The position numbers and the translations under genes are program-made. From Styela clava (Eukaryota; Chordata; Ascidiacea; Stolidobranchia; Styelidae), in assembly GCF_964204865.1 (NCBI RefSeq), contig NC_135261.1, positions 7,812,001 through 7,876,000 of the forward strand: DNA of 64,000 nucleotides, written 5' to 3'. The notes under the pieces are model-generated. The model saw only the letters and a program-made list of their open reading frames with translations. It did not search any database and had not been told where the DNA came from. Positions 1 to 13,021 of this stretch are shown here, one piece after another. Within the stretch, counting starts at the first letter, position 1, and the number at the start of each line of letters is the position of its first letter.

Positions 1-91
1 TTTCTCGCACATACTTCTGGTGAGACGTATCTATATGAAACTATCAAGCTGGATTATTATTTTAACTTCAAATTTTCTTTCAACTCCAAAG

Positions 92-1726
92 CATTATGCT
101 ACGCTGGAATTGCTTCTGGAAAAATTACGGCCTCATCAACTCATGGATCCTGCCAGCTGAAAAACGTTCATATCAATTCCGGCGGTGCTTGGTGTGCAGG
201 AACAAGTGAGTGTCATTGTGTTATTCTTCATTTTATTCGTACTCCTTCTTCACCCTTCCTATTGCTTGTTTATACTTGTTTTTTTGCCCCATTTTCTTAC
301 TTACACCTCACATATATTCAGCACATTTCCTTTTTTTGCCACTACACAGTTGTCTTCCTTACTCAGTAATATTTGAACTCTGGTGTCTTTCTTATTGTAT
401 TGGAATTGTACATATGGATCGTTTTATTATTATGTTGTTGTTGTTCTTGTTGGTATTTTTTTCTTCTTATTGTTATGAGAAAATTGCTTCGAAATATTCA
501 GAGGTCGAAGATTGAATTTTTTGCTAGAAGGCTATTACTTCTGTTTATTTCAAAAAATTTCTGTGAAATTGATGTTATTTGTCTACTGTGATAGATTGCA
601 TCGTACTACCTTGTTTTGGTCTTAGTGTCCATATATTTGAGCATCGCACTCATGGTTTTTTTTTTCTACTTCTCTCAGGCTTCAATGTGATTTTTAGTTT
701 GTAACTTAATTAGGTCTCTCTTCTAATTCGTCTTGTTGTATAACTTCTGTACTCACGACTCTTCATAACAAAATATTTGAAATACTATACTTTTATATAT
801 TATTCTATATTATATTGCTATTCAGATGACGCAAACCAATGGGTTCAGGTTGATCTGAAAAGTCCAAAGCAAATTACTGGCATAGCAACGCGAGGAAGGT
901 TTGATTGTTGCCCCCAATGGATAAAAACGTACAAAGTTTCATATGGAAATAGCGTGAGCAATCTCACAATATACGAAGAAAATGGATCACCGAAGGTTAA
1001 ATTTGTCAATGTTTTGCACATGTTTCAATGAACAAAACATAACATCATAAAAGTGCTTTAAATTACAGTAACGCAATCATCAAGGTATCACATGTATTTT
1101 TCACACAGTATTTTTTGGAATCAGCAAAATGACATTTTATTTGTCGTTTTATAGTAAAGACATGAATTCCTTCTTTGTGAAGTAAATAAAAAGCTTACAC
1201 GTTCCTGTATCTGATTAGTATTATAAAATGTCAATGGAGAGGACTTTGAAAATACTATAAAATAAACGGCGCTCCAGAAGTATGTGTACCAATATGGAGG
1301 CAACTAATTTTGTTCGCCTACGTTATATCAAGTTGTTTAAAAGAACTGGAACCTATGGGCAGGGGGTATATTCACTTGGCTAACACAGACAGTCCCCGAA
1401 CTCGTAATAGAACTAAAATACAGAAAATCGAAATAAAATCATAGCCTAACCATAACCTGGTACACATACTACGGGACTACCAAATAAAAAGCTGTAGCAA
1501 TAAATAAGATGTGGAAAATATTGGTAAGAATTTATTAATAAAATCTGTCCTAAATCAATAATGTTTTCATTTTTGTATCAATTTTCAGATATTCTCCGGA
1601 AATTCCGACAAGAACACGATCGTGAAAAGATACTTCCGCGAATCCATCACTGCGCGATACTTTAGAATTCATCCTCTTGCATTCAATGATTGGAGAAGTA
1701 TGCGCATAGAGTTGTTAGATTGCTGA
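92..1726 (+). CDS. Discoidin (F5/8 type C) domain protein A, 3' part of gene
   Basis: Three exons encode one complete C-terminal discoidin domain: 92-205, 826-995 and 1589-1726 (stop TGA 1724-1726). Introns are phase 1 and phase 0, and the phases agree across all junctions. The domain opens with CYAGIASGKITASS, contains the family core NQWVQVDL and ITGIATRGR, and ends MRIELLDC-stop. Discoidin domains are extracellular adhesion modules that bind phospholipid, carbohydrate or collagen; the ligand here cannot be read. The exon at 92 begins in phase 1, so signal peptide and upstream exons lie left of the window. Exon sizes, phases and the stop position match the next gene downstream, so the two are tandem paralogues. 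Intron 1 carries an interspersed repeat and intron 2 a MITE. Very likely a real gene; only the 5' end is unknown. Confidence 0.85.
520..665 (-). repeat. Interspersed repeat R2, copy in discoidin A intron 1
   Basis: On the minus strand this stretch shares the string ATATATGGACACTAAGACCA and flanking bases with copies near 9530-9640, 21024, 46165-46290 and 60255-60355. The family includes a conserved segment resembling CACAGTAGTCTGCCGGTACC in the better copies. No coding capacity and no clear terminal repeats were found. It may be a SINE or a MITE fragment. Boundaries are approximate. Confidence 0.5.
1270..1481. mobile_element. MITE family M1, copy 1
   Basis: About 210 bp starting GCTCCAGAAGTATGTGTACC and ending with the complement of GGTAGTCCCGTAGTATGTG. 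It shares internal blocks (AACTCGTAATAGAACTAAAA, CCTAACCATAACCTGGTACA) with copies at 16353, 20823, 27319, 30345, 52131 and 60667. It is non-coding and lies within intron 2 of the discoidin A gene. The best-preserved family members have 8-bp target duplications, which points to hAT-like mobilisation. Confidence 0.75.
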
Positions 1727-2275
1727 ACAACATCTGAATTACGATCAAATCCAAAAACATTAAAAAGATTGAATGATCACTCTGTAAAATTTAAAACATT
1801 CCACAAATATATATAACACGGAAAGCAATAATGTAGAAAACTTATATTAAAATACCTTTTTTAATTGATAGAAGATTGAACCAAATAGAAAGAATCTATT
1901 ATTAGGTCGATATTTGAAAGAGAATATAGAACTAAGAAATTTCATTTCATCAATTGTGACTAACTGGCCTAATTTATTTTTCCATACAAATTAATTTTGT
2001 AAATGTTTAAGCAAATTTTTTATGTTTTTTTTTTTGAATTCTCATAGTCGTGAAACTATTTTGTACTGTAATCCAAATGAGTCGAACGATCAAAATTTAA
2101 GAGAATAGCGAGAAAAAGGTATAATTTATCTATCTAAATATTCATCTAAACTTTCACACAGTATGTGGGTTATAGTTGAATTTTATAGTTTATAAATTTG
2201 TGTATTTTTCACTTAATACATATTGCGTTGTGAATACATAATAAAAATTTACATTGATCGTGCGCCTTCTTGCAG

Positions 2276-5200
2276 CTGATTATCCCGCGTTCAGTTCAAG
2301 GCCTTTCCATGAAGAAACTTGCGTAGAAAAAGATGTGAAAATCTTACGTAACGGGATATTGCTATATCCTATCAACAGGAGTTGAAGGGTACAAAAATAG
2401 TAATCAGCATAAATAAAATAAATATTCGTAATCCTAAATCTAAAATTTGTCTTCAGATTGCTTTGATATGATAGTGTAACAATTATTCTAGTGCCAGCAT
2501 TTCCTAGCCTGGGGTAAATTTACCCCTGGGGCTAAATTTCTTCATTCCTGGGGGTAAATTTCGTTATTAGGAAAAAATATTTTGAACAAACGCAAAACAT
2601 ATCTATTTGCTTGTTTTGTTACGAGAAATCAGTGTCAGCGTATTATTTATTAATAGTGGTCCTATTTAAAACGAAACTGGAAACCAACACCCATAAATAA
2701 GTCGAGTTCTTTTCAATAAATTTTGACCCCCCTCCTTTAAAAGACATGGAGGACTCAAAAAATCGTTAGTAACGTGTGCGATTGCAGTTTACTATAATCG
2801 TCGATCTTTTTGTCAGCGTGGCTTGTTATTTTGGTCGTAAACACCTTAACGTCGGTGTTTATTCTCGCTAAATCACATATTTCCTTCAACAAAAGTATGT
2901 CTTATGTTCATCGGCGGGGATATGTCAAAACAAAAATAATTTAATTATTTGGCTTTGGATTATTCATTTAGTAACGCTAATTTATTGCTTGAAAATCGGC
3001 AATATAAAATACTAAAAATAAAACCCAAAACAATAGAAGTTTTGTCATAGGAGGCATGCGACGATTAAAAACGCCTCTTTATCCATTGTGAATCCCAAAA
3101 ATTCCTGTGTCTATAGCACACATTATGTTCAGTCGGCGTTGGAATCCATAGCGTCAATGAAATCGAAAAACAGTCAATTGTGCCTGCTGAGAAAGTGGCG
3201 TATTCGCGGCGAAGGCACTTCAATAGCCTTTCGGAGGGGATTTCGAGGCGAGCAATATGTATTTTTGATTTACTAATATATTTCATGTGTATTTTTATTG
3301 CCCTAAATTAAATTGTAATTTATGTGAATTTATATCAGATCTTTTCTAACGGCGATTACGAATTCGCAAAATCAAAAAAATAGGATCAAAGCTAAATATA
3401 ATCGGGCAGTTCATCTCATATTTTCATGTTTGCAGATTACCTTGGTAATTTAGACTTTAGAGTAGTAATGTTTTTCCTTTGCCGTAAGAAGAAACAAGCG
3501 CAAGTTACGTTGAACACAATTAAATTACTATAGAAAGACATTTTAGATTCTCATAATTGCCAGGGAATTGAGGAAAGTCGGCTGCAAAAGTGGGGTCTTT
3601 TAACGAGCGCGTAATCGCGACGACTGTTTCAGAAGGGAATGGATTTTAACCCTGTGTCTAAATCTTAGCTGCGCCCCTGATCAGAGCGATTTTTTATATA
3701 TTGAGTTGACGTATCTTTTTCACGATGGTCTTTATATTCCCCAGAGTGTTCTGTGCAAAAAGCACATACGATTGGAGAAATCATCCTGAAAGCTTTTTGT
3801 GATCGATGATTTCATTTTCCCACTCCGAACTATTTTCTCAACTCTCTATCACTTCAATATCCCACCGCATACATCCCCCCCTCCCCCTGCCACACCACTC
3901 TTTTCCCATCGAACCCCACTCTCTTATTTTTCACGCCGAACTGAAGCCCAATACAGAGGCGAAGACGGGGTATAAAAAAGAAAGGGAGAGAGAGAGAGAC
4001 TTCGCGTCTGAATTTAGAGCTATTTATACTTTACCTGACGAATTTTTAATATCTGATGTATTTCGGGTAAATCTTGTAACCTTGTTTGATAAAGGGGTAA
4101 ATTATTCAAAAAAGGTTAAGAACCACTGCTCTGGTCAATAAAAATTTACCCATCACAAGAAACAGAAAAGGATAAGTAAGGTAAAACAAAGGTCGAAGGT
4201 CAACCTACTTTTCGATAAACCGTATGGAGAAGGAACTACTAATCTATATTTGAGGCATTGTGCAAGTTTATGAATAACTCTCTGATTACGAGGCATTTGG
4301 TTTTTGTCCCCGGTTTATTTCTAATTAATTTGTTATAATATGTATTGACATATTATTATTTTTTATTTAGGTATTTTTTTTAGAATATTTGAACATATTT
4401 TAATTATGTTTTATGCAATTGCAGTATCAAACCTAACTTATACATAATTGACTTTTTTAAGTAAAATCCGAGCAAGATATTTCTCTCGTTATACCATTAC
4501 CTGACACTGCAGTAAACATTGCATAATTTTTGAACCAGGAAATAAAAGTTGACACAGTAATTAAACTAAATAATAGCGCTATTGCAACTATACGCACAAA
4601 AATTTAATGAGGTAATTAATAATATATTTTTAAACTATAAAACTTTTGCTGATACACGAATTGATTCGATTTAATTGAATTTAAAAAGGCGATTGAGTAC
4701 ACACGGTAACATTCTATATCGTTTTGATTGAGAGCAGTTGGACATTGAGTTAGGTCAGATGTAGGGTAAAGATGTTGATGTAGCATAGTATCAACGTACA
4801 TGTAGAGACTCCAAAACCAAACTTTTTGCCGTGATCTCAGTGCGCGAAAACCAGATGCGAATTAGTTCAAAAACTAAACTTGCCAGCTGGATTGATCTTT
4901 TAATCAACTAGCACAGAGGCGTGCAACCATTATTACAGATACGAGTTTATATATTTTATATCGTAATATTCGATAACATGTTCATTGTTGTCAATTATAA
5001 ATAAATTTGCTTTTAACTTGGTTGCAATGGAAAAAAAACTACATTTTTTTCCTACAGTAATAACCAGGCGTTTTGTAATATTTTAATCTTCAGTGGATAC
5101 CGTAATCGATAGTCTCTGTAAAAATATTACTAATCAACCCATTGACAAAAATATTAATTGCTTTTATCGTTCAGCTCAAACTACGGAACAATCTTGTGGA

Positions 5201-7494
5201 TCATGCGGTGGGAAATATTTTGAATTCACTATCGAGGTAAGTAAAACTAAAATAAATAAGCATCCGATGTATGTCAACATGTGTCAAAAATATTTGAATT
5301 TTTTACTGTAAAACTGTTTACTCAGCTTGTATGGTAGAGAAATATCTATTTCTTACATTTATTTCTAATAATACGTCACAATACATTTTGTATTGTCGAT
5401 TTGAGAATCCTGAACAGTCGTCCTATATTTTCAGATAAAAATTTATTACTTCATACGTTTGTTGAAATAATAATTCAATATAATTTATTTATTGTGATAT
5501 TTTTATTTTTCAGTCTACAAATTTGAAAGGTGGGCAAAGTCTATTTTTTCACATCAATATTGTTAGCTTTTATTTCATCATTTATCGATTTTTATTCAGA
5601 TAATTTTGCTTTCGTTGTGATTGAATAATTTACAAGATTATGAAAAAAATATAACAGTCCATACATTATTTCATCAACGTTACTCATTAGCGTTCTTCAA
5701 TCAAATATCACTTCTACTGCATGTTGCGTGTCACCCAGTAATTAATGGAATCACGTCACAAAAAAATTTAATTACTGTATTATGATGATATATATATTTC
5801 AGCATATAGTGTATTATTAGGTATGATATAATATATGTGTGCATAGTTCAGATTTTATAGAGTAAAAGTTATGAAATATTGTATTTTCTGTCTAATTTAT
5901 TCAATGTATGAACTTCACGAATTGATTGATCTAATTTAGAGAGAACATATTTTGAAAAATAAACATATGACAAACTTTTATAAAATATACATATAATAAG
6001 ATATTGAAATTTGTCGTTTTTCAGCCTAATGTAAATTGCATAACGTGTAATTGTCTTATTCTGAAATGCGGACAGTTTGATTTTCAATTTAATCCACTCT
6101 TTATTGTATTTAAAATCTCAACGTTTAATCAAATTATTTTTAGATCTGGAAAAAGAATTAAGAAATAGAATCACCTCTATCTTGAATGAAGATTTTGACA
6201 CTGAAAACGTGGAAATAAAGGCAGAGCTTATTCGTAATGATCACAATAGAGTTAAGTTACCCCCACTGACCACTCCCACAATCAAAGGAAGCGCTAATAA
6301 TGCTGCTACCAGCAAAGCTAAGGCTATTTCCACGGCTGTTGCTCTGACTTCGTCAACCACAAATTTGGCGACGACTGGAAGACCGAGTAAGTCTTAATTT
6401 TTGGTATGAAACAAAATTTTTTTCAAGACTTATTAGGATGAGTTCGGAAACTATTACTTTTATTTATTCCAATTCTTTGGCCTCCCTGTTCTCATTTTAT
6501 TTGGTTTTCGTGTTCGTATATTTAAGCATCGTCTTTGTATTTTCTTTTATATTCAGCTTGCTACGCTGGAATTGCATCTGGAGAAATTCCCATATCAAGC
6601 ATTACGGCATCATCTTTTCATCAAGACTGCTGGGTAACAAACGCTCCTCTCAACTCATCGGTAGCTTGGTGCGCAGGACACAGTGAGTGCTCTATTTTTT
6701 ATATTTAACACCTCAATTGATTTTTTTACATTTGTCCATATTTATTTATAGAAATATTTTGAATCTCTATAATATTTTTTTAGGCACGCCGAACAACCCA
6801 ACTGACTGGCTGCAGGTTGATTTGGAAACTCCAACGAAAATTACGGGCATAGCAACGCAAGGAAGATTCAATTGTTGCCACCAATTTGTAAGAACTTACA
6901 AAATTTCGTATGGAAATGATGCCACGGAACTTCGTATGTATGAAGAGAATGGGACTGTCAAGGTACATAATTATATTACATTATTTGATTTTTGGAAATA
7001 CATCAACGCTTGTTTCATACAGACTTGTGTGGAACAAATAATAGATAGTAAGGCGTAGATTGTAGTAGGCAATGAAGGCATGTTTCATGCAAAAATACGT
7101 GGATGGAAAGAGAATAATAAAAAAATTTCGAAAGTTTACAAATGCAGATAACCAAAATAAAACGGGCAAGATCTAATTTAACGAATATTTCTATTTTTGA
7201 TTATTTTCACGCCACCCTTTGTGGGGAGCGCCACCTTTTGTGAACCACTGTATGTATTGGTTTAAAAACTTGAAAACTTCTTATAAAGAGCTCTCATTAT
7301 TATCAGCATTGAAATAACATTTTATGATAATAAATTTAATAAATTCCTTATTTTAGATTTTCCCGGGGAATTCGGACAAAAACACAATCGTAAAAAACTA
7401 CTTCCTGAAACCTATCATTGCAATATATTTCAGAATTTACCCAGTTACTTACAATGAATGGATGAGCATGCGAATTGAACTTTTGAAATGCTAA
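2276..7494 (+). CDS. Discoidin (F5/8 type C) domain protein B
   Basis: Seven exons are supported: 2276-2347, 5094-5236, 5514-5529, 6144-6386, 6557-6682, 6784-6962 and 7357-7494 (stop TAA 7492-7494). All junctions are GT/AG and the phases are consistent, giving about 304 residues without the first exon. The N-terminal part is an unrecognised cysteine-containing region (motif SCGSCGGKYFEFTIE) with a charged, helix-like stretch. A Thr/Ser/Ala-rich linker in the fourth exon (TSSTTNLATTGRPS) joins it to a C-terminal discoidin domain (TDWLQVDL, ITGIATQGR, RIELLKC-stop). The 16-base exon is small, but it fixes the frame between its neighbours. The link from 2276-2347 to 5094 is the least certain, because a hAT element fills that intron. 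No signal-peptide exon was found between 1727 and 2275. Predicted to be secreted. The discoidin exons match gene A in phase and nearly in length. Confidence 0.78.
2495..4128. mobile_element. Old non-autonomous hAT-like element
   Basis: The left end CAGCATTTCCTAGCC is the imperfect inverse of the right end, which reads CAGTGGTTCTTAACC on the minus strand; both are followed by GGGGTAAATT-type sequence. This is the classic hAT terminal pattern. Flanking octamers (TCTAGTGC and CTCTGGTC) are similar but not identical, consistent with a degraded target duplication. No transposase frame survives in the 1.6 kb. It sits in an intron of the discoidin B gene. Confidence 0.6.
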
Positions 7495-7664
7495 AGTAGG
7501 AGACTGGGAATTTTGGAATATAAATATGGAATTTGGAGCACGCCACATACACTTCATATTCGGAATTTACTATTTACAATTTGAGTTGGGACATTTATAA
7601 TTATGTAATATTTATAGATATATATACGTATAAGTATATAGAGGAGCGCAATGGCCTAGCCCTG

Positions 7665-7990
7665 ACATGGGAAAACTATGGCCCGTAGGTCAAATCCGGC
7701 CCGTTGGGTGATTCATGCTGACGCGTCGGATGCTGCCACCATCAAACTAGAGCCAAAACTAAAAAATCTGTTGAGATTGCGGTTAAATTTAGTTTTGGCA
7801 CGAGGTTTATTGTTTCTCCTTTTTTCTTTTGTAACACTGAAAATATTGTTCATAAAATGTAACTTTTTACGTCACTCTTACATGGCTGGCCACACTAGGG
7901 GGACAAAACTTTTGGCCTCTTGTCGCATCGTGAAAGCTTGTACAACGACTTGTACGGAGCGAAAGTTGCGATTAAGGGCCTTTTTAAAAA
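7665..7990. mobile_element. hAT-type transposon remnant
   Basis: Contains GGCCCGTAGGTCAAATCCGG and GGCTGGCCACACTAGGGGGA, the GGCCCG-rich sequence style typical of non-autonomous hAT termini elsewhere in this window. Open frames here show no protein similarity I recognise. No target duplication was identified. Confidence 0.4.
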
Positions 7991-10900
7991 AATAATTGAT
8001 CGAAATTCTTCCAATTATTTGCATTGGAAGTTTCGAACATACATCGACAATATGTACTGTACGTTATATAACTGACTTCCCATCTGGATTTTGAATATTT
8101 GGACATAAGTCTGACGTATTCGTGTATGCTAAGGACATTATACCAATCGAATACAGTAATAACGATTAAATAATCTTCTATCTACACTTCATTTTTATTT
8201 TAGCTTTTTGTTTCATAGCCGTCATATTTTTTTTCTGTATGGGCTATTCCAACTCGGCTGAGGCATTCTTATCGACGATTTTTTTTCTTTTGGGAGGGGG
8301 GGACTGATGTCTTGGAATTTTCCTTCAGCAACTGTTTTATGGTATATAACTACTTCTGATTTTTTTTACGACTGCAAATTTAGCGTTCAAGTAATCTTTT
8401 CATACTCACCATATGTATGTTTCTTTGAGACTGAAGATCTATATCCTAAGTACAGAGCGATTACGAATTTTTTTTTTTTACCCTTTTCTAGCTTCCAACA
8501 ATTTGTTTTCATGTTTGTTCACTTTGTTCACATTCACATTCAATGATTTCTGCTTCTTCAACGTGGTTTTTATTTAGTGCCTTTTTTCTGTATTTTTCCT
8601 GCTATTTTGCGTATATGCAATATGCATGTATTGTTCCTAAATACACTGTCCAAAAACATATTGCTGCAACAAAACAAAATCAGTTTTACATAGCCCTCAT
8701 ACTTTTTTCAAATAAAGATGCAATGGGTGGAGGTCACATGAGTCCATTTATGATGGGAATGAAGCTTACATAGACACAAAAGCTATTATCTCTGTGCAGT
8801 ATACATGAAGTTGGTTTTTCCCACACATTGATAAGAAAGTTTCTGGTAAACATGAATAGCTTACATAGACACAAAAGCTATTATCAATGGAAAAGATTTC
8901 CCCTAAGTTACACTACGTTACGAATTTTGTTTAAAATATTCATGAGATCAATAAAATTGTACAGTTTCGGAAATTTGCAGACGAATTTTGCACACGTCTT
9001 GAAAAAAATTGCATTGCAAAAAAAGAGTACTCAGGTCTAAATGCAGGTCAAAAGTTACTTTACCAAAATCACAGATTTTTATACAGTTGACTATGTGGAA
9101 TGTGTAGAACAACACCATATGCTTTATTGCCATTGTCTTATTTTTAACTCCTTGTAATTTAAGCCTACGAAAAGCAAGGACATGGACAGATATTAGTTTG
9201 ATATATACTTTAAAAATAACTTTAAAAGTGCAATTAAAAGTTTTATGACAGTATTATACATTCTGCCAGTTCTCTCTTATTCTAACACGTTATTAAAGTT
9301 TCGCTGGAATACTTTGTTTCGTGAATCCACGTTGACGTATATATTTCTCCAGCTATGGTTACAAAACATATCATCTTTATTGGACATGAATTGCCATTGG
9401 ACTTATAAAGTTGTTAATAATTGTTCTTGTCGCTGAAGGGGTATTACTTTTATTTATTCCCGAAATTCCTGCGTACCTTGTGGCAGTTCCACGTTTGCGT
9501 TCGTTACAATATCAGGGTCAGGCAAAGTCGTGAAACTGCGGTACCAGTAGTAGTATACTGTTAAAGATTGCATATCCCTACTACTTCGTTTTGGTCATCG
9601 TGTCCATACCTTTGAGCATTGCTGCCTTGCTTCATTCGAATAACGCCTGCTCAGAGTGGAGTGTATAAATATTTCATTTTAATTGGTTCGCCTGTATTTT
9701 AATGGTAGCCTGATAACTGGTAGTATACAAGCAAAAACAATATCATATCAACGGATATTATTGTATGAGTCAAGTGTATGACTGCGCATTTGTCTTGTTG
9801 CGGTATAAAATGACTCACGAGTAATGCAACTACGGAGTATTTACAGGATATAGCAACATGTTTTTTTCTGGTTTGAAAATTTATTAAAATTTGGAACAAT
9901 GAGTTAACTACAACGAATCGAGTAAGTCTTTCATATAGTTCATATAAGACGGCTGAAGTTTAATTAACCAGCTTTCACCATGACAACAAGAGGACAAATT
10001 GACGACAGGATTTTATGATAATGAATTCTGTAATAAATCTGATGCAATTTCCATCCACATATTGTCGTATATTTTCCATTTATAAAACATGATTATATTT
10101 CTGCACGCAATAAAAATACCAGCGTGATGTACCGGTAAGTGTAATAAATAGACTGCGAAACTGAATGGAATTCTCGATCAATATGCTATACCTTTGTTCT
10201 CAACGCAGTAGATTAACATTACAATCGCAAGTTTGGAATCTGATATAATTCAAATCCTGGATTCGATACTTCAATCAGAAAAGAATTCTGAATTGATTGA
10301 CTTTCTTTTATCGTCGACATACTAATAGCTTTGCTCGTAGCGAAATTTTTAAGAGCTTCACAAAATATTAATGTATTACAAGTTTTATCGCAAGTCATAT
10401 TGTGTCTGAAGGTTAGTAATCATAACAGTGATGAGGTGTTCCATCAGGACTAGGACGAAAGAAGTATAGATATATAGTATAAGTATAGGCACAGCTTCGG
10501 ATAATTCATCACTCGGCCAATTTGTAAACTATTGTTTGCCCATAAATCACGTATTCAGCGATATATAGTCAAAAAAACCTTAGGTCTATTGAGTGAGTCA
10601 GTTTGTCGGTTATTATTCTCATATTTTCAAGCGAAGCAAAAATGTTCTTAAAATGACGTATTTTTTAACAAAATCAAGCATGTTTTTTCAAAGAAAAGAT
10701 TATCAATGAGGTTCAATTACGTCTGACGAAAAATATTTCAAGACGTCACCGTATTATTAATTGCCTGTGTGAATACGCAAAATACAGTTCAACTACTATA
10801 GGCCAAAATAGGAAACGAAATCAGTTTCCGGATATGTGCAGTTTCCTATGTAGTATTTTTGGTAGGAAAATATATGGCGAGACCGTGCGCTCATTTTTTA

Positions 10901-11599
10901 CCCACCAAATAATTAACAAAATTATCACAAGGTTTCATTTTTGTATTCTAAAGTCATGGTTGGCATACGCAGGTAAGACTAAATTTTTCGTATTGCGTTA
11001 AATTTGGCCTCATTGGACATGAAGTGTATTTGTGGATTATTTAGAATTTAATATGAATTATTCCGCTTAAATTTTTGTTGCGGTTGTTGCTGTTGAATTT
11101 GTGATTGTTGTTTTTGTGAAAAATCGCTCTTCTCGCAACTAATGGCCCGATAAATTTCGAATTTTCAGGATATAAAGAAGCTAGGAGGCCACTTACTTAT
11201 ATTATTTATATTATTAATTTATTCTTTGAAAATCAATGTAATTTTACTGTTTATGTTAGTTCCTGGGAATAATTTTAAATGACCTTTGACCTTTCGCATC
11301 TTGCCTCAGTGTAGATCTGCTTAATTTCACCAGTCTGTTGTTGTTCATTTCAATTTCGAATCCATTTTTTTAGCCGTTGTTGTGTTCTGACTTCACAAAC
11401 CTACCGAGGTATGTATTGTATTAATATTTACAGCAAATGGCTGACTCGACTAATACATCTTACGCTTAGTACATTATAATGCCGGTAGAAGGGCTGTTTT
11501 CGTGATCAATGGCAATGAAAGGTGACGAAGATTTTACAAACCTCTATCAGTTTAAGACCAGAATCACAATGGATGTCGCATTGAATTAAACATGTATAG
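7991..11599. other. Gene-free interval
   Basis: No exon chain with compatible splice phases was found on either strand. Contents are AT-rich DNA, a 27-bp direct repeat (GCTTACATAGACACAAAAGC) near 8763 and 8858, and an R2 repeat copy near 9530. Short open frames have low complexity and no recognisable motif. Confidence 0.5.
9530..9640 (-). repeat. Interspersed repeat R2, second copy
   Basis: The minus strand carries CAAAGGTATGGACACGATGA and, nearby, TACTGGTACCGCAGTTTCAC. The same order of blocks occurs in the copies at 520, 46165 and 60255. Non-coding; boundaries approximate. Confidence 0.5.
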
Positions 11600-12268
11600 C
11601 AGGGGTGGCCAACCTGCTTTCGATCATCTATTTAAGATGTATTCAAATAGTACAATTCGGATCTACAGTCTGTCTAATTTTTAGTCGTAAATCGTAAAAA
11701 CTTGTATTAGTATTTATGCCTTATTTAAACAGCAAAAAATATATATTTTCAAACTATAAATGTTACATGACTGATCAAACTTCAGTGTCTAATTTACAAT
11801 TTCCTCCGAGTCCAATTCTTCGCTCGCTCGGAATTAGAAAAAATTTTGCATTCTGATGTCACTGCTGCCGTTGCGAGTAGAAATTAATTTTAAAATTAAA
11901 CAAACTACTCTTGGAGTAAGACAATAACTTTCACATACTGCAAAAGTTATTGTAGGATTGTTTGTCAGTCAAGACACACAATATTCGGCACGTTCATTCC
12001 TGCCAGAACCTTGGCATCAGCGAAGTTTGTATTTGTTACGCACAATAATATGCTCTATCTCGGACTTTCCCAGACTCAAATAGTGTATGTGTATATCGTA
12101 TTTTGCGCATGTACAGTACTGTATTCTTCCTGTTTAAAAACACACAACAGGCGCTGCATGAAACTGGTTCAAGGCAACTTTTTGGGGAATAATATTAAAT
12201 TCAAATTAACCCAACCCAACATTAGACGCGATCGACTACTCGAGATCAAGACGTGACGACCACCCCTG
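11600..12268. mobile_element. Non-autonomous hAT-like element
   Basis: Inverted ends CAGGGGTGGCC and GACCACCCCTG enclose 669 bp with no transposase. CAGGGGTGG ends recur at 39909 and, as CAGGGGTGTG, at 54367. The flanks contain ATGTAT-like strings but no clean 8-bp duplication. Isolated open frames inside are not convincing genes. Confidence 0.6.
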
Positions 12269-13021
12269 TATACATGTATTGCATAGCATGTAATTCCATT
12301 GCAGTTTGATGCAATCAAGTACAACAATATACGAAATCAGAATACACATTTGTCATAAAAATATTTTTACGTTTTCCTTGGGATGATCTTTTCGAAGTTG
12401 AAGGCTAAATTGGTCTCAATTCAAAGTGGGATATTATTTTTAGGCTATGATAGTCGATAAGACGTTTTGAACAAATGACCCCCAATTTTGGATCTTACGT
12501 AACTTTCAAAAACATATATTTAAGCGTCTTATTATTATTTTATTACAATAAAATATGGTATAATAGTATTTACATCATTTTAATTTTTCAACTTTGATTT
12601 TTATTATTTTTTAACTCGTTTTTTTTATGAAAAAAATGGTAGAAGTGGAGAAACATGTTACCGAGACTTAATCATCTAAACTTTTCGATGGGAAAGGTGA
12701 CATCTAGAGCAGAAGCACTAGACTATGCGTGCTGCAAGTTAATATTACAAATCTATATTATGCAAAAATGTATTTATTATATATTATATCCTGAACGATA
12801 TTAAGTCTGAATGGATATAAATATTTTTGTGATTACGTCTGATAAATGATATATATAAAATTAAAATGAGGAATTAAAATCATATTTGACTCACAATAAT
12901 CAATTACAAAGAAAAGGGTATCAAGCATATTTTATTCTTTATTCTGTTGCAAACACTCTGCTTAGAAATTGAAAATTTTGACTATAAACAGATTCGTACA
13001 AATCTTTTTAACGATAAATTT

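Noticed and set aside
6024-6143. Alternative exon in discoidin gene B starting after the AG at 6023
   Set aside because: Its phase does not fit the next exon; the 16-base exon at 5514-5529 joins 5236 to 6144 in correct frame.
7678-7995. 105-codon frame
   Set aside because: Low-similarity frame inside a hAT-like remnant; no conserved motif.
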